A stretch of DNA of 13,252 nucleotides from an uncultured Eubacteriales bacterium (GTDB lineage: Bacteria > Bacillota > Clostridia > Oscillospirales > Acutalibacteraceae), in assembly GCA_900316925.1 (NCBI GenBank), contig ONEU01000156.1, positions 1-13,252 of the forward strand, read 5' to 3'. Under the pieces are notes generated by a model. It did not search any database, was not told the DNA's origin, and worked only from the letters and a program-made list of their open reading frames with translations. Below, piece by piece: positions 7,307 through 13,252 of the stretch. Position numbers and translations under genes: made by a program. Each line of letters begins with the position of its first letter. Position 1 is the stretch's first letter.

Positions 7307-8182
7307 GTGTTGAAAGGTTTTCTATCCGGAAAGGGCTTTAAGGTGCTGATGGTACTGCTTGCTTTCCTGCTGGTGCTGGCGCTGGTGTCCTCCGGCAACA
7401 GCTATGTGAATAATTTTATGACGAGCTTTATCCTGACCCCCATCCAGCAGGTGGCCACAGGCGGTGCTTATTCAGCCGGCGATGCCCTCACACCCCCGAA
7501 ATCGAACGAACAGCTCCGGGAGGAGGTCAGCAGGCTGGAACAGGAGAACCGCCGCCTGAATGATCTGCTTGTGGAATACTACGACATCAAGCGGGAAAAC
7601 GAGGAGCTTGCCAGATTCTATGAGATCAGGAAGGAAAACACCGATTTCTCGGTCGTGCCGGCAACGGTGATCGGCAGGGACCCCAACGAGAATTTCTACG
7701 GCTTTACCCTCGATAAGGGCAGCGCCGACAGCGTGAAGCTCAACGACCCCGTGATGACCGATAACGGTCTGGTAGGCTGGGTCAGTGAGGTGGCGCCCCA
7801 TTCCTGCAAGGTTACCACCATCCTTTCTCCCGACGCCGGTGTGGGCGTCCTGGACAAAAAAACCTCCGACGGCGGCATCCTCTGCGGTACCCCTGTTCTC
7901 TGCGATGAGGGGCTCACACAGATGATCAATATCTCCGCGCAGCATAAAATTGCGGAGAATGATATCGTGGTCACCTCCGGCTTCGGCGGTATTTTTCCGA
8001 AGAATCTCAAGGTCGGCAAGGTCAGGGAGCTCTCCAGCGACAGCTATAACGGACTGCCGGTGGCTGTCATCGAGCCCTTTGAGCAGATCAAGACTGTCTC
8101 GGCAGTCGCCGTTGTGGTCAATTTCAGCGGCCGCGGCGACATCGAGGAAACCTCCCGCAAGGAAGAAAGCTCCAAACACTGA
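7307..8182 (+). CDS. mreC: Rod shape-determining protein MreC
   Basis: MreC is a bitopic membrane protein that links cytoplasmic MreB to the extracellular part of the elongation PBP. The product (291 residues from this start) has a short basic N-terminus, one membrane helix (FKVLMVLLAFLLVLALV, about residues 11-27), a coiled coil rich in Glu, Arg and Leu (about 66-108), then the two-domain beta region with the typical VIGRDPNENFYGFTLDKGSA and GLVGWVSEV segments. Start choice: GAGG at 7296-7299 lies 7 bases before GTG 7307; the upstream GTG 7301 overlaps the ribosome site, and TTG 7310 is also possible. The C-terminus is hydrophilic (EETSRKEESSKH). mreD follows after 15 bases with a GGAGG site in the gap, so the two are surely co-transcribed. 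Confidence 0.93.
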   Translation: MLKGFLSGKGFKVLMVLLAFLLVLALVSSGNSYVNNFMTSFILTPIQQVATGGAYSAGDALTPPKSNEQLREEVSRLEQENRRLNDLLVEYYDIKRENEELARFYEIRKENTDFSVVPATVIGRDPNENFYGFTLDKGSADSVKLNDPVMTDNGLVGWVSEVAPHSCKVTTILSPDAGVGVLDKKTSDGGILCGTPVLCDEGLTQMINISAQHKIAENDIVVTSGFGGIFPKNLKVGKVRELSSDSYNGLPVAVIEPFEQIKTVSAVAVVVNFSGRGDIEETSRKEESSKH

Positions 8183-8197
8183 CCCGGAGGAAAAACT

Positions 8198-8704
8198 ATG
8201 AACCGATTCCGTATCGTCAAATATGCAGCCTATGGTGTGGAGATCATCCTGGCACTCGTCTGGCAGGTCACCCCCTATCTGCTGCCGGAGCTTTTCGGCG
8301 GCAAGGCCGTTCTGCTGCTGCCGCTCGCTCTTTCCATCGCTATTTTTGAACCCGCGGTCCCTTCCATGATCTTTGCGGTGATCTGCGGTCTGTTAGCCGA
8401 CTGCTCCTACGGCGGGGCAATCGGCTTCTATGCCATTATGCTGTTGCTGATGAGCTTCGTCATCAGCAATCTCAACTCGGTCTACATCCGTACCAGCCTG
8501 CTCACCGCTATGCTCGAAGCGCTCATTGTCATCCCGCTCATCATTTTCCTGCAATTCCTGTTCTACTATGTCTTTGCAGGTTACGCCGACGCCGGTTATT
8601 TCTTCTTCCATCATTATCTGTCAAGGATACTCTACACCCTTGCTCTGGTGCCGCTGTTCTATGGTTTGAACAAGCTGCTGAACAAGCGTCTCGGCAAAAG
8701 CTGA
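8198..8704 (+). CDS. mreD: Rod shape-determining protein MreD
   Basis: Small polytopic membrane protein of 168 residues, a partner of MreC in the elongation machine. The sequence is mostly hydrophobic, with about five or six predicted membrane segments: near residues 8-22, 29-45, 50-66, 70-90, 98-122 and 138-156. The sequence is poorly conserved in this family; the assignment rests on length, membrane pattern, the acidic FEPAVPSMIFAVICGLLADC loop region typical of MreD, and on position directly behind mreC. CGGAGG lies 8 bases before the ATG. Exact helix borders are estimates by eye. Confidence 0.9.
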   Translation: MNRFRIVKYAAYGVEIILALVWQVTPYLLPELFGGKAVLLLPLALSIAIFEPAVPSMIFAVICGLLADCSYGGAIGFYAIMLLLMSFVISNLNSVYIRTSLLTAMLEALIVIPLIIFLQFLFYYVFAGYADAGYFFFHHYLSRILYTLALVPLFYGLNKLLNKRLGKS

Positions 8705-8775
8705 CGTCCGCTGCTGACGGGCAGTTCCTGAGATCAGAACGGGATTGGAAGAAAAACTGAAAGGAAGGTATCCTC

Positions 8776-9144
8776 ATGGGCTTTTTGTATGTTGCACTGG
8801 GAGGTGCATTGGGCGCTGCCGGCCGCTATGCCGTCAGCCTGATCCCCCTGAAGAGCACCTTTCCCTTTCTGACCCTGCTGACGAATCTGGTCGGCGCTGT
8901 GCTGATCGGCCTGATTGCGGGACTCTTCACCGGCAGGGAAACTGCCGGTCAGAATACCCTGCTCTTCTGGAAAACCGGGGTCTGCGGCGGCTTTACTACC
9001 TTTTCCACCTTCTCTCTGGAAACGCTGGGACTGCTGGAAAAGGGCTCATGGTTCCTGGGGATCCTCTATGCCGTACTCAGCGTGATTGCCTGCGTGATTG
9101 GCGTGCTGGTGGGCAAAAAGCTCGCCCTGCTGATTCATCCGTAA
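8776..9144 (+). CDS. crcB: Fluoride exporter channel CrcB/Fluc
   Basis: The 122-residue membrane protein exports fluoride as a dual-topology dimer. Family marks are clear: GGALGAAGRY (9-18), TLLTNLVGA with the pore Asn37 (33-41) and the GGFTTFSTF segment (71-79), which holds the TTFSTF Phe-box residues; four membrane helices fit. AAGGAAGG (8761-8768) precedes the ATG by 7 bases. It stands alone, so a homodimer is likely, unlike Firmicutes with tandem crcB pairs. I searched the 71-base gap upstream for the fluoride riboswitch that often controls crcB and did not recognise one. It is not part of the elongation machine and interrupts the usual mreD-PBP order. Confidence 0.95.
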   Translation: MGFLYVALGGALGAAGRYAVSLIPLKSTFPFLTLLTNLVGAVLIGLIAGLFTGRETAGQNTLLFWKTGVCGGFTTFSTFSLETLGLLEKGSWFLGILYAVLSVIACVIGVLVGKKLALLIHP

Positions 9145-9224
9145 ACACAGGATGCCCCTGCCCCTTCCGCAAACGGATGTAAACTCAACAAAATAACAAA
9201 ATACACATTAGGAGGAAACAGGTT

Positions 9225-9677
9225 ATGAAACAATATCAGTATATCACATTAAGAGAAATGCCGGCGCTCAGAGACAGCGCCGCCGAGTGGTTCCACAGCA
9301 AATGGGGCGTGCCCACAGAAGCGTATCTGGAGTGCATGAACGACTATCTGGACGGGAACACCGAGCTGGGCTGGTACCTGTGCCTGGACGGAGAAACCAT
9401 CGTGAGCGGTGCGGGCGTCATCGAAAACGACTTCCACGACAGACCCGATCTCACGCCGAATGTCTGTGCCGTCTACACCGAAGAGGCCTACCGCCGTCAG
9501 GGAATCGCCGGCAAGCTGCTGAACATGATTGTGGACGATCTCCGGCAGAAGGGGATCAGCCCCGTCTATTTAGTCACCGACCACACCGGCTTCTATGAAC
9601 GCTATGGCTGGGAATTTTACTGCATGGTTCAGGGTGACGGCGAACCGGATATGACAAGAATGTACATTCATCGGTAA
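9225..9677 (+). CDS. GNAT family N-acetyltransferase
   Basis: The 150-residue product fits the GNAT fold, which transfers an acetyl group from acetyl-CoA. The acetyl-CoA loop is seen at VCAVYTEEAYRRQGIAGKLL (80-99), with the R/Q-x-x-G-x-G/A type signature RRQGIAG; a later VTDHTGFYERYGWE (117-130) matches the motif B region that closes many GNAT proteins. The substrate is unknown; the fold alone does not show whether it is a small molecule, an antibiotic or a protein. GGAGG (9211-9215) is 9 bases before the ATG, and an AT-rich 30-base stretch lies before it, but no consensus promoter was found. PBP2 starts 32 bases after its stop, so the two likely share a transcript. Confidence 0.9.
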   Translation: MKQYQYITLREMPALRDSAAEWFHSKWGVPTEAYLECMNDYLDGNTELGWYLCLDGETIVSGAGVIENDFHDRPDLTPNVCAVYTEEAYRRQGIAGKLLNMIVDDLRQKGISPVYLVTDHTGFYERYGWEFYCMVQGDGEPDMTRMYIHR

Positions 9678-9709
9678 GCTGCCTCATCCCCCACAGGAGG
9701 TGCAGAGAA

Positions 9710-11707
9710 ATGGAAAAAAAGCCCCTCAAGGCACGATATGCCGTCATGATCTCAACCATCCTGGTCATCACCGCCGTACTGCTGGCAAGGCTCATCCAGT
9801 GGCAGGTGGTAGAATCGAACTATTATAACCGCATCGCCACCACCTCCACCACCTATACCGTCAGTACAGACGCCCTGCGGGGAGAGATCTTCGATGTCAA
9901 CGGCGTGGAACTGGCCGTCAACCTCACCGGCTACCGGGTGGTCATCAATAAGCTGTATATGCCTGACGACAAGCTCAACGAGACCATTGTCCGTCTGGTG
10001 GATATCCTGGAGCACTGCGGTGAGGAGTGGATCGACGAGCTGCCCATCCTCATGGACAACAACGGCGGCTATTACTTTGATGAAGAAAAGCAGAGTGAGA
10101 TCACGGAGCTGAAAAGCAAACAGAATCTCAATATGAACCCCTACGCTACTGCCGAGGAATGTATGCTGCGGCTGGTGGACCGTTATGACTGCACCGATTA
10201 TAAAGCACGGCAGCAGCGTGATATCATCAGTGTCCGCTACCGCATGAGCCGTACCTCCTACAGCCGCACACAGCCTTATGTCTTTGCGGACGGCATCAGC
10301 GCCAATGCAATGTCCGTCATTGCCGAGCGCATGAACAGCGTCAAGGGCGTAACGGTGGAAGCAACCGCCATCCGCACCTATACCAACGGTACCACGGCAC
10401 CCCATATCGTGGGTGTAACGGGGCTGATCTCCCAGGAGGAGTACAGCGAACTGAAATCCAAGGGCTATTCCTATAACGACCGTCTTGGCAAAAGCGGTAT
10501 TGAAGCCGCCTATGAGACCAGTCTGCGCGGTTCCGCCGGCAGCAAGACATACGAGGTCAATTCCGAGGGGGAGGTGCGGCTCCGGGATACGCAAAGCACC
10601 AAGCCCGGCAATTCCGTCTATCTGACGATTGACTCAAAGCTGCAGAAGGTGGCACAGAAGGCCCTGAAAGAGGCCGTCAAGGAGGCCAACGATTACTCCA
10701 AGGAGGTCAAGGACAAGAATATGGGTTCTGACTGCCGCGGTGCCGCCGTGGTGGTGCTGAACGTCAAGGATTTCTCTGTCCTGTGCGCCGCCTGCTATCC
10801 CAGCTACGACTTATCCAAATACTACGACGACTACACCAAGCTCGCTACCAACAAGGATGTGCCGCTGTTTGACAGAGCGTTCATGGGCGCCCTGACACCC
10901 GGCTCCACCTTCAAGCCGCTGGTGGCATCAGCGGCTCTCCAGGAGAAAAAGATCACCACCCATACCTCCATCCGCTGTGACGGCGTTTATACCACCGGTG
11001 GTCTGAAGCTGTGGTGTATGGGCTTCCACGGAGAACAGGATGTCTATCACGCTATGGTCAACTCCTGCAACGTCTTTTTTGCCGAAACAGGACGTCTTTT
11101 GGGCATTGACAATATCGACAAATACGCCAAACGGGCAGGTCTGGGTGTAAAAACAGGCGTGGAGGTTCCTGAAAGCTCCGGTACGCTGGCAGGTCCCGAA
11201 TTCAGCAGTCTCATGGGCAGCGAATGGTACGCCAGCTTTGTCTCCCCTGCCGCCATCGGCCAGTCTGACAACCAGTTCACCCCCCTGCAGCTTGCCACCT
11301 ACGCCGCCACACTTGCCAATAACGGCAAGCGTCTGAAAACTCATGTGGTGGACAGAGTTGTTTCCTACTCCGGAAAGGACGTCATCTATCAGAGCGAGCC
11401 GGTTGAAGTGGAGGATCTGGGCGTGAGTGAAAGCAATCTCCGCGAGGTGAAAAAAGCCATGTATCAGGCTGCTTCATCCTATATTCCCCTGCAAGGCTAC
11501 AGCATCCCCCTGGCCGGTAAGACCGGTACGGCTGAGAACAACGGCTCCGACCATGCGAACTTCATCTGCTTTGCCCCTTACGACAACCCCCAGATCGCGG
11601 TGGGCGTTATGGTGGAGCATGGTGCGAAGAGCTTTGTGGCAATCAACGCCGCCAAAAAGGTCCTGAACGCTTATTTTAACGTCAAGGAGGAACAAAGCGA
11701 GGGTTGA
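9710..11707 (+). CDS. mrdA: Class B penicillin-binding protein 2 (elongation transpeptidase)
   Basis: The 665-residue product is a peptidoglycan transpeptidase of the elongation machine, the likely partner of MreC and a RodA glycosyltransferase. It has one N-terminal membrane anchor (about 10-28), the PBP dimer region with the GEIFDVNGVELAVN entry motif (58-71), and the transpeptidase domain with SxxK Ser399-Thr-Phe-Lys402 (catalytic Ser399), SxN Ser452-Cys-Asn454 and KTG Lys604-Thr-Gly606. AGGAGGTG precedes the ATG at suitable spacing. The position behind mreCD argues for PBP2 (MrdA/PbpA) rather than the division PBP3 (FtsI). No PASTA domain is seen at the C-terminus, in agreement. The symbol follows E. 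coli; Firmicutes genomes often call it pbpA. Confidence 0.93.
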   Translation: MEKKPLKARYAVMISTILVITAVLLARLIQWQVVESNYYNRIATTSTTYTVSTDALRGEIFDVNGVELAVNLTGYRVVINKLYMPDDKLNETIVRLVDILEHCGEEWIDELPILMDNNGGYYFDEEKQSEITELKSKQNLNMNPYATAEECMLRLVDRYDCTDYKARQQRDIISVRYRMSRTSYSRTQPYVFADGISANAMSVIAERMNSVKGVTVEATAIRTYTNGTTAPHIVGVTGLISQEEYSELKSKGYSYNDRLGKSGIEAAYETSLRGSAGSKTYEVNSEGEVRLRDTQSTKPGNSVYLTIDSKLQKVAQKALKEAVKEANDYSKEVKDKNMGSDCRGAAVVVLNVKDFSVLCAACYPSYDLSKYYDDYTKLATNKDVPLFDRAFMGALTPGSTFKPLVASAALQEKKITTHTSIRCDGVYTTGGLKLWCMGFHGEQDVYHAMVNSCNVFFAETGRLLGIDNIDKYAKRAGLGVKTGVEVPESSGTLAGPEFSSLMGSEWYASFVSPAAIGQSDNQFTPLQLATYAATLANNGKRLKTHVVDRVVSYSGKDVIYQSEPVEVEDLGVSESNLREVKKAMYQAASSYIPLQGYSIPLAGKTGTAENNGSDHANFICFAPYDNPQIAVGVMVEHGAKSFVAINAAKKVLNAYFNVKEEQSEG

Positions 11708-11726
11708 TACAGCCGGCCCCGCAGAA

Positions 11727-11781
11727 CTGTCAGACAAGGGTGAACAAAACCTGTTGACAGCTCATCACGCCGCTCCTGTCA
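11727..11781 (+). repeat. Competing hairpin arms between PBP2 and minD
   Basis: The 6-mer CTGTCA occurs at 11727-11732 and 11776-11781, and its complement TGACAG at 11755-11760. The middle copy can pair with either outer copy but not both. The first pairing can be lengthened by ACA/TGT and GG/CC across two single-base bulges; the second is followed by TTTT. This could be a weak attenuator or terminator for PBP2, or a protein-binding palindrome. An 8-bp direct repeat, CAGACAAG, is at 11731-11738 and 11801-11808. Confidence 0.35.
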
Positions 11782-11810
11782 TTTTGTATGAAAAAAATAA
11801 CAGACAAGCC

Positions 11811-11839
11811 TTGACTTTATTGAAATTGTGTGATATGGT
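11811..11839 (+). promoter_or_regulatory. Promoter of minD with extended -10
   Basis: -35 TTGACT (11811-11816), a 17-base spacer, and -10 TATGGT (11834-11839) preceded by TGA, which forms an extended -10. Transcription would start near 11846, leaving a leader of about 15 bases that includes the AAAGAGG ribosome site only in part. Confidence 0.65.
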
Positions 11840-11860
11840 TATTAAAGAGGTATTTTGAAA

Positions 11861-12598
11861 ATGGGTAAAGTGACGGTTATTTCATCCGGAAAGGGTGGAA
11901 CAGGAAAATCGACGGTAACAGCAGGACTCGGTGCCGCACTCGTGAGAAGAGGCAACCGCGTACTGCTGATAGATTGTGACGCCGGTATGCGGGGAATCGA
12001 CCTGATGCTGGGCGTCAGCGGTGAGCTGGTATTTGACATTGCCGATATCATCAACGGCAACTGCCCGCCCGCCAGTGCCATCTATCCGTGTAAGACGGTG
12101 CCGGAGCTGTATATTCTTCCCGCTCCGCAAAATATTCGTGATGAGCTGAGCCCTTCTGTGATGAAACAACTCACAAAGGTGCTCAAGGGCTACTATGACC
12201 ATATTCTCATTGATTGTCCCGCCGGAATCGGCATGGGGTTTGAGACCGCTGCCGCTCCTGCCGACAGGGCCGTGCTGGTGACCAACGCGGAACCGCTGTC
12301 CGTCAGAGGCTGTGACAAGGTCAGAAGAAAGCTGCGCTACTGCTCGGTGAGCGATATCAGTCTCATCATCAACCGATTCAGTGAAAAGAAGTTCCGCAAG
12401 CTGGATGCCTATCCCGATCTTGATGCTGTCATCAACGAGGCAGGCGCCAGACTCCTGGGGATCGTCCCTGAGGATGCAGCCGCTGCTAATTCCTCCCAGA
12501 AAGGACTGCCGATTGAGGGCAGAATGCAGGCTACCGAAGCATTTGACAGGATCGCCGCCCGTCTGGACGGCAGGAAAGCTCCTCTACCCATTGAATAG
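11861..12598 (+). CDS. minD: MinD-like ATPase lacking the C-terminal membrane-targeting helix
   Basis: P-loop ATPase of the MinD/ParA class. The 245-residue product has the deviant Walker A motif SGKGGTGKST (9-18, signature Lys11 and Lys16), the switch motif IDCDAGMRGIDLMLG (37-51), Walker B LIDCPAG (116-122) and the adenine-contact NR at 171-172. MinD normally dimerises on ATP, binds membrane with a C-terminal amphipathic helix and recruits MinC to block FtsZ away from mid-cell. Here the last residues, AFDRIAARLDGRKAPLPIE, line up with the B. subtilis region just before that helix and then stop, so the anchor is missing. minC, minE and divIVA are not in the window. ATG 11861 is preferred, 10 bases after AAAGAGG; TTG 11855 is too near. 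A ParA-like or regulatory role remains possible. Confidence 0.88.
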   Translation: MGKVTVISSGKGGTGKSTVTAGLGAALVRRGNRVLLIDCDAGMRGIDLMLGVSGELVFDIADIINGNCPPASAIYPCKTVPELYILPAPQNIRDELSPSVMKQLTKVLKGYYDHILIDCPAGIGMGFETAAAPADRAVLVTNAEPLSVRGCDKVRRKLRYCSVSDISLIINRFSEKKFRKLDAYPDLDAVINEAGARLLGIVPEDAAAANSSQKGLPIEGRMQATEAFDRIAARLDGRKAPLPIE

Positions 12599-12633
12599 AA
12601 CGTAATATAATTCTGTATCTGGGGGTTATCACA

Positions 12634-13032
12634 ATGAACATTGCTTTGATCGCACATGACGCCAAAAAAGAGCTGATGGTACAGTTCTGTATCGCATACT
12701 GCGGCATCCTGAGCCGCCACACCCTTTGTGCAACCGGCACCACCGGCAAGATGGTGGCGGAGGCTACCGGCCTGGAAATCCAGAAATTCCTGGCCGGTTC
12801 ACAGGGAGGCGACCAGCAGATCGCTGCCCGTATCGCTTTTAACGAAATAGATATGCTCATCTTCCTGAGAGACCCGCTCGATCCCAAGCCCCATGAGCCT
12901 AACGATATGAATCTTCTTCGTTTGTGTGATATGCACAACATCCCGGTGGCTACCAATATTGCTACCGGTGAGGTGCTCATCCACGGCCTTGAGCGCGGTG
13001 ACCTCGATTGGCGTAATATCGTGCGTTCCTGA
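12634..13032 (+). CDS. mgsA: Methylglyoxal synthase
   Basis: Cytoplasmic enzyme that converts dihydroxyacetone phosphate to methylglyoxal and phosphate, a bypass that relieves sugar-phosphate stress. The 132-residue product has IALIAHD (3-9; His8 and Asp9 match E. coli His19 and Asp20), the phosphate-binding ATGTTGK (33-39), GGDQQIAARI with the catalytic Asp60 (E. coli Asp71) and DPLDPKPHEPND (80-91) with Asp80 and His87. E. coli Asp101 aligns without gaps to Asn90. Length is near B. subtilis MgsA (137). A GGGGG site lies 8 bases before the ATG. A TATAAT at 12606-12611 has no good -35, so it is probably read from the minD promoter. It closes the transcription unit, and mgsA at the end of mre-min loci is a known clostridial arrangement. 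Confidence 0.93.
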   Translation: MNIALIAHDAKKELMVQFCIAYCGILSRHTLCATGTTGKMVAEATGLEIQKFLAGSQGGDQQIAARIAFNEIDMLIFLRDPLDPKPHEPNDMNLLRLCDMHNIPVATNIATGEVLIHGLERGDLDWRNIVRS

Positions 13033-13062
13033 ACCGCCGGATATCTTTTTGATAACAACCAT

Positions 13063-13102
13063 GACACGGCTGCTTTCCAAAGTCTGCCGTGTCTGTTTTT
13101 TT
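13063..13102 (+). terminator. First terminator of the mgsA end
   Basis: Stem GACACGGC (13063-13070) with GCCGTGTC (13086-13093), a 15-base loop, and seven T residues (13096-13102). It starts 30 bases after the mgsA stop. Confidence 0.9.
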
Positions 13103-13142
13103 GCCTGTCGGAAGCGGTCTTCCGATAAACAGGCTCGTTTTT
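13103..13142 (+). terminator. Second, tandem terminator
   Basis: Directly after the first: GCCTG (13103-13107) with CAGGC (13130-13134), and TCGGAAG (13108-13114) with CTTCCGA (13119-13125), a CGGT loop and a 4-base bulge on the 3' side, then TCG and five T residues (13138-13142). It backs up the first terminator and closes the locus firmly. Confidence 0.7.
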
Positions 13143-13196
13143 CAGAAATCCGCACCGAAAATCATGCTAAGTTGTAAAATAAAATGGCAAAAATAA

Positions 13197-13225
13197 TAGA
13201 CCCATATTGAAACCAATGGTAAAAT
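13197..13225 (+). promoter_or_regulatory. Possible rightward promoter at the right edge
   Basis: -35 TAGACC (13197-13202, four of six matches), a 17-base spacer, and TAAAAT (13220-13225) preceded by TGG as an extended -10. It would serve a gene beyond the window. The region after the tandem terminators is AT-rich and has no gene of its own. Confidence 0.4.
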
Positions 13226-13252
13226 GTTAAGCGACGAAACCAACATAACCGG

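Noticed and set aside
8705..8775. A fluoride riboswitch before crcB
   Set aside because: The gap is short and I could not find the conserved loop and pseudoknot bases of the crcB motif; only a ribosome site is visible.
1..13252. CRISPR arrays, tRNA or rRNA genes, insertion sequences, prophage or defence genes
   Set aside because: No regularly spaced repeats, no recognisable RNA-gene sequence, no transposase or phage protein and no defence-type domain was seen on either strand, apart from the intron-like left edge.

Overview
The window reads as chromosomal DNA of a Gram-positive anaerobe of the class Clostridia, most likely an Oscillospiraceae/Ruminococcaceae-type gut bacterium. This rests on the gene set and order (zapA next to a U32 protein; mreBCD, a class B PBP, minD and mgsA in one run), on strong Shine-Dalgarno sites with GTG/TTG starts, on SigA-type promoters, and on GC-rich coding DNA with AT-rich gaps. 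The family assignment is inference; no rRNA is present to fix it.

Left part (1-2870). The extreme left edge looks like the 5' RNA domain of a group II intron on the minus strand, cut by the window edge. It sits just beyond a terminator hairpin for a full-length glycogen phosphorylase gene (glgP, minus strand). A roughly 300-bp AT-rich gap then carries divergent promoters for glgP and for the rightward genes.

Middle part (2870-5930). Three rightward genes follow: a ZapA-type FtsZ-ring protein, a U32/RlhA-like Fe-S protein whose start overlaps the zapA stop (ATGA), and dUTPase (dut). The dut upstream gap carries a cluster of GTGGAA-type repeats that resemble relaxed DnaA boxes.

Right part (5930-13252). 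A strong promoter leads into a cell-shape locus: mreB, an intrinsic terminator, mreC, mreD, a fluoride channel (crcB), a GNAT acetyltransferase, an elongation-type class B penicillin-binding protein (PBP2), minD with its own promoter, and methylglyoxal synthase (mgsA), closed by two terminators in tandem. MreB, MreC, MreD and PBP2 are core parts of the lateral-wall elongation machine. The related clostridial arrangement usually has minC, minD, minE and rodA between the PBP gene and mgsA. Here only minD remains, and its product stops just before the C-terminal amphipathic helix that normally anchors MinD to membrane.

I see no defence system, CRISPR array, tRNA, rRNA or prophage. The most interesting points are the anchor-less orphan MinD, the terminator between mreB and mreC, the crcB-GNAT pair inside the shape locus, the intron edge and the repeats before dut.
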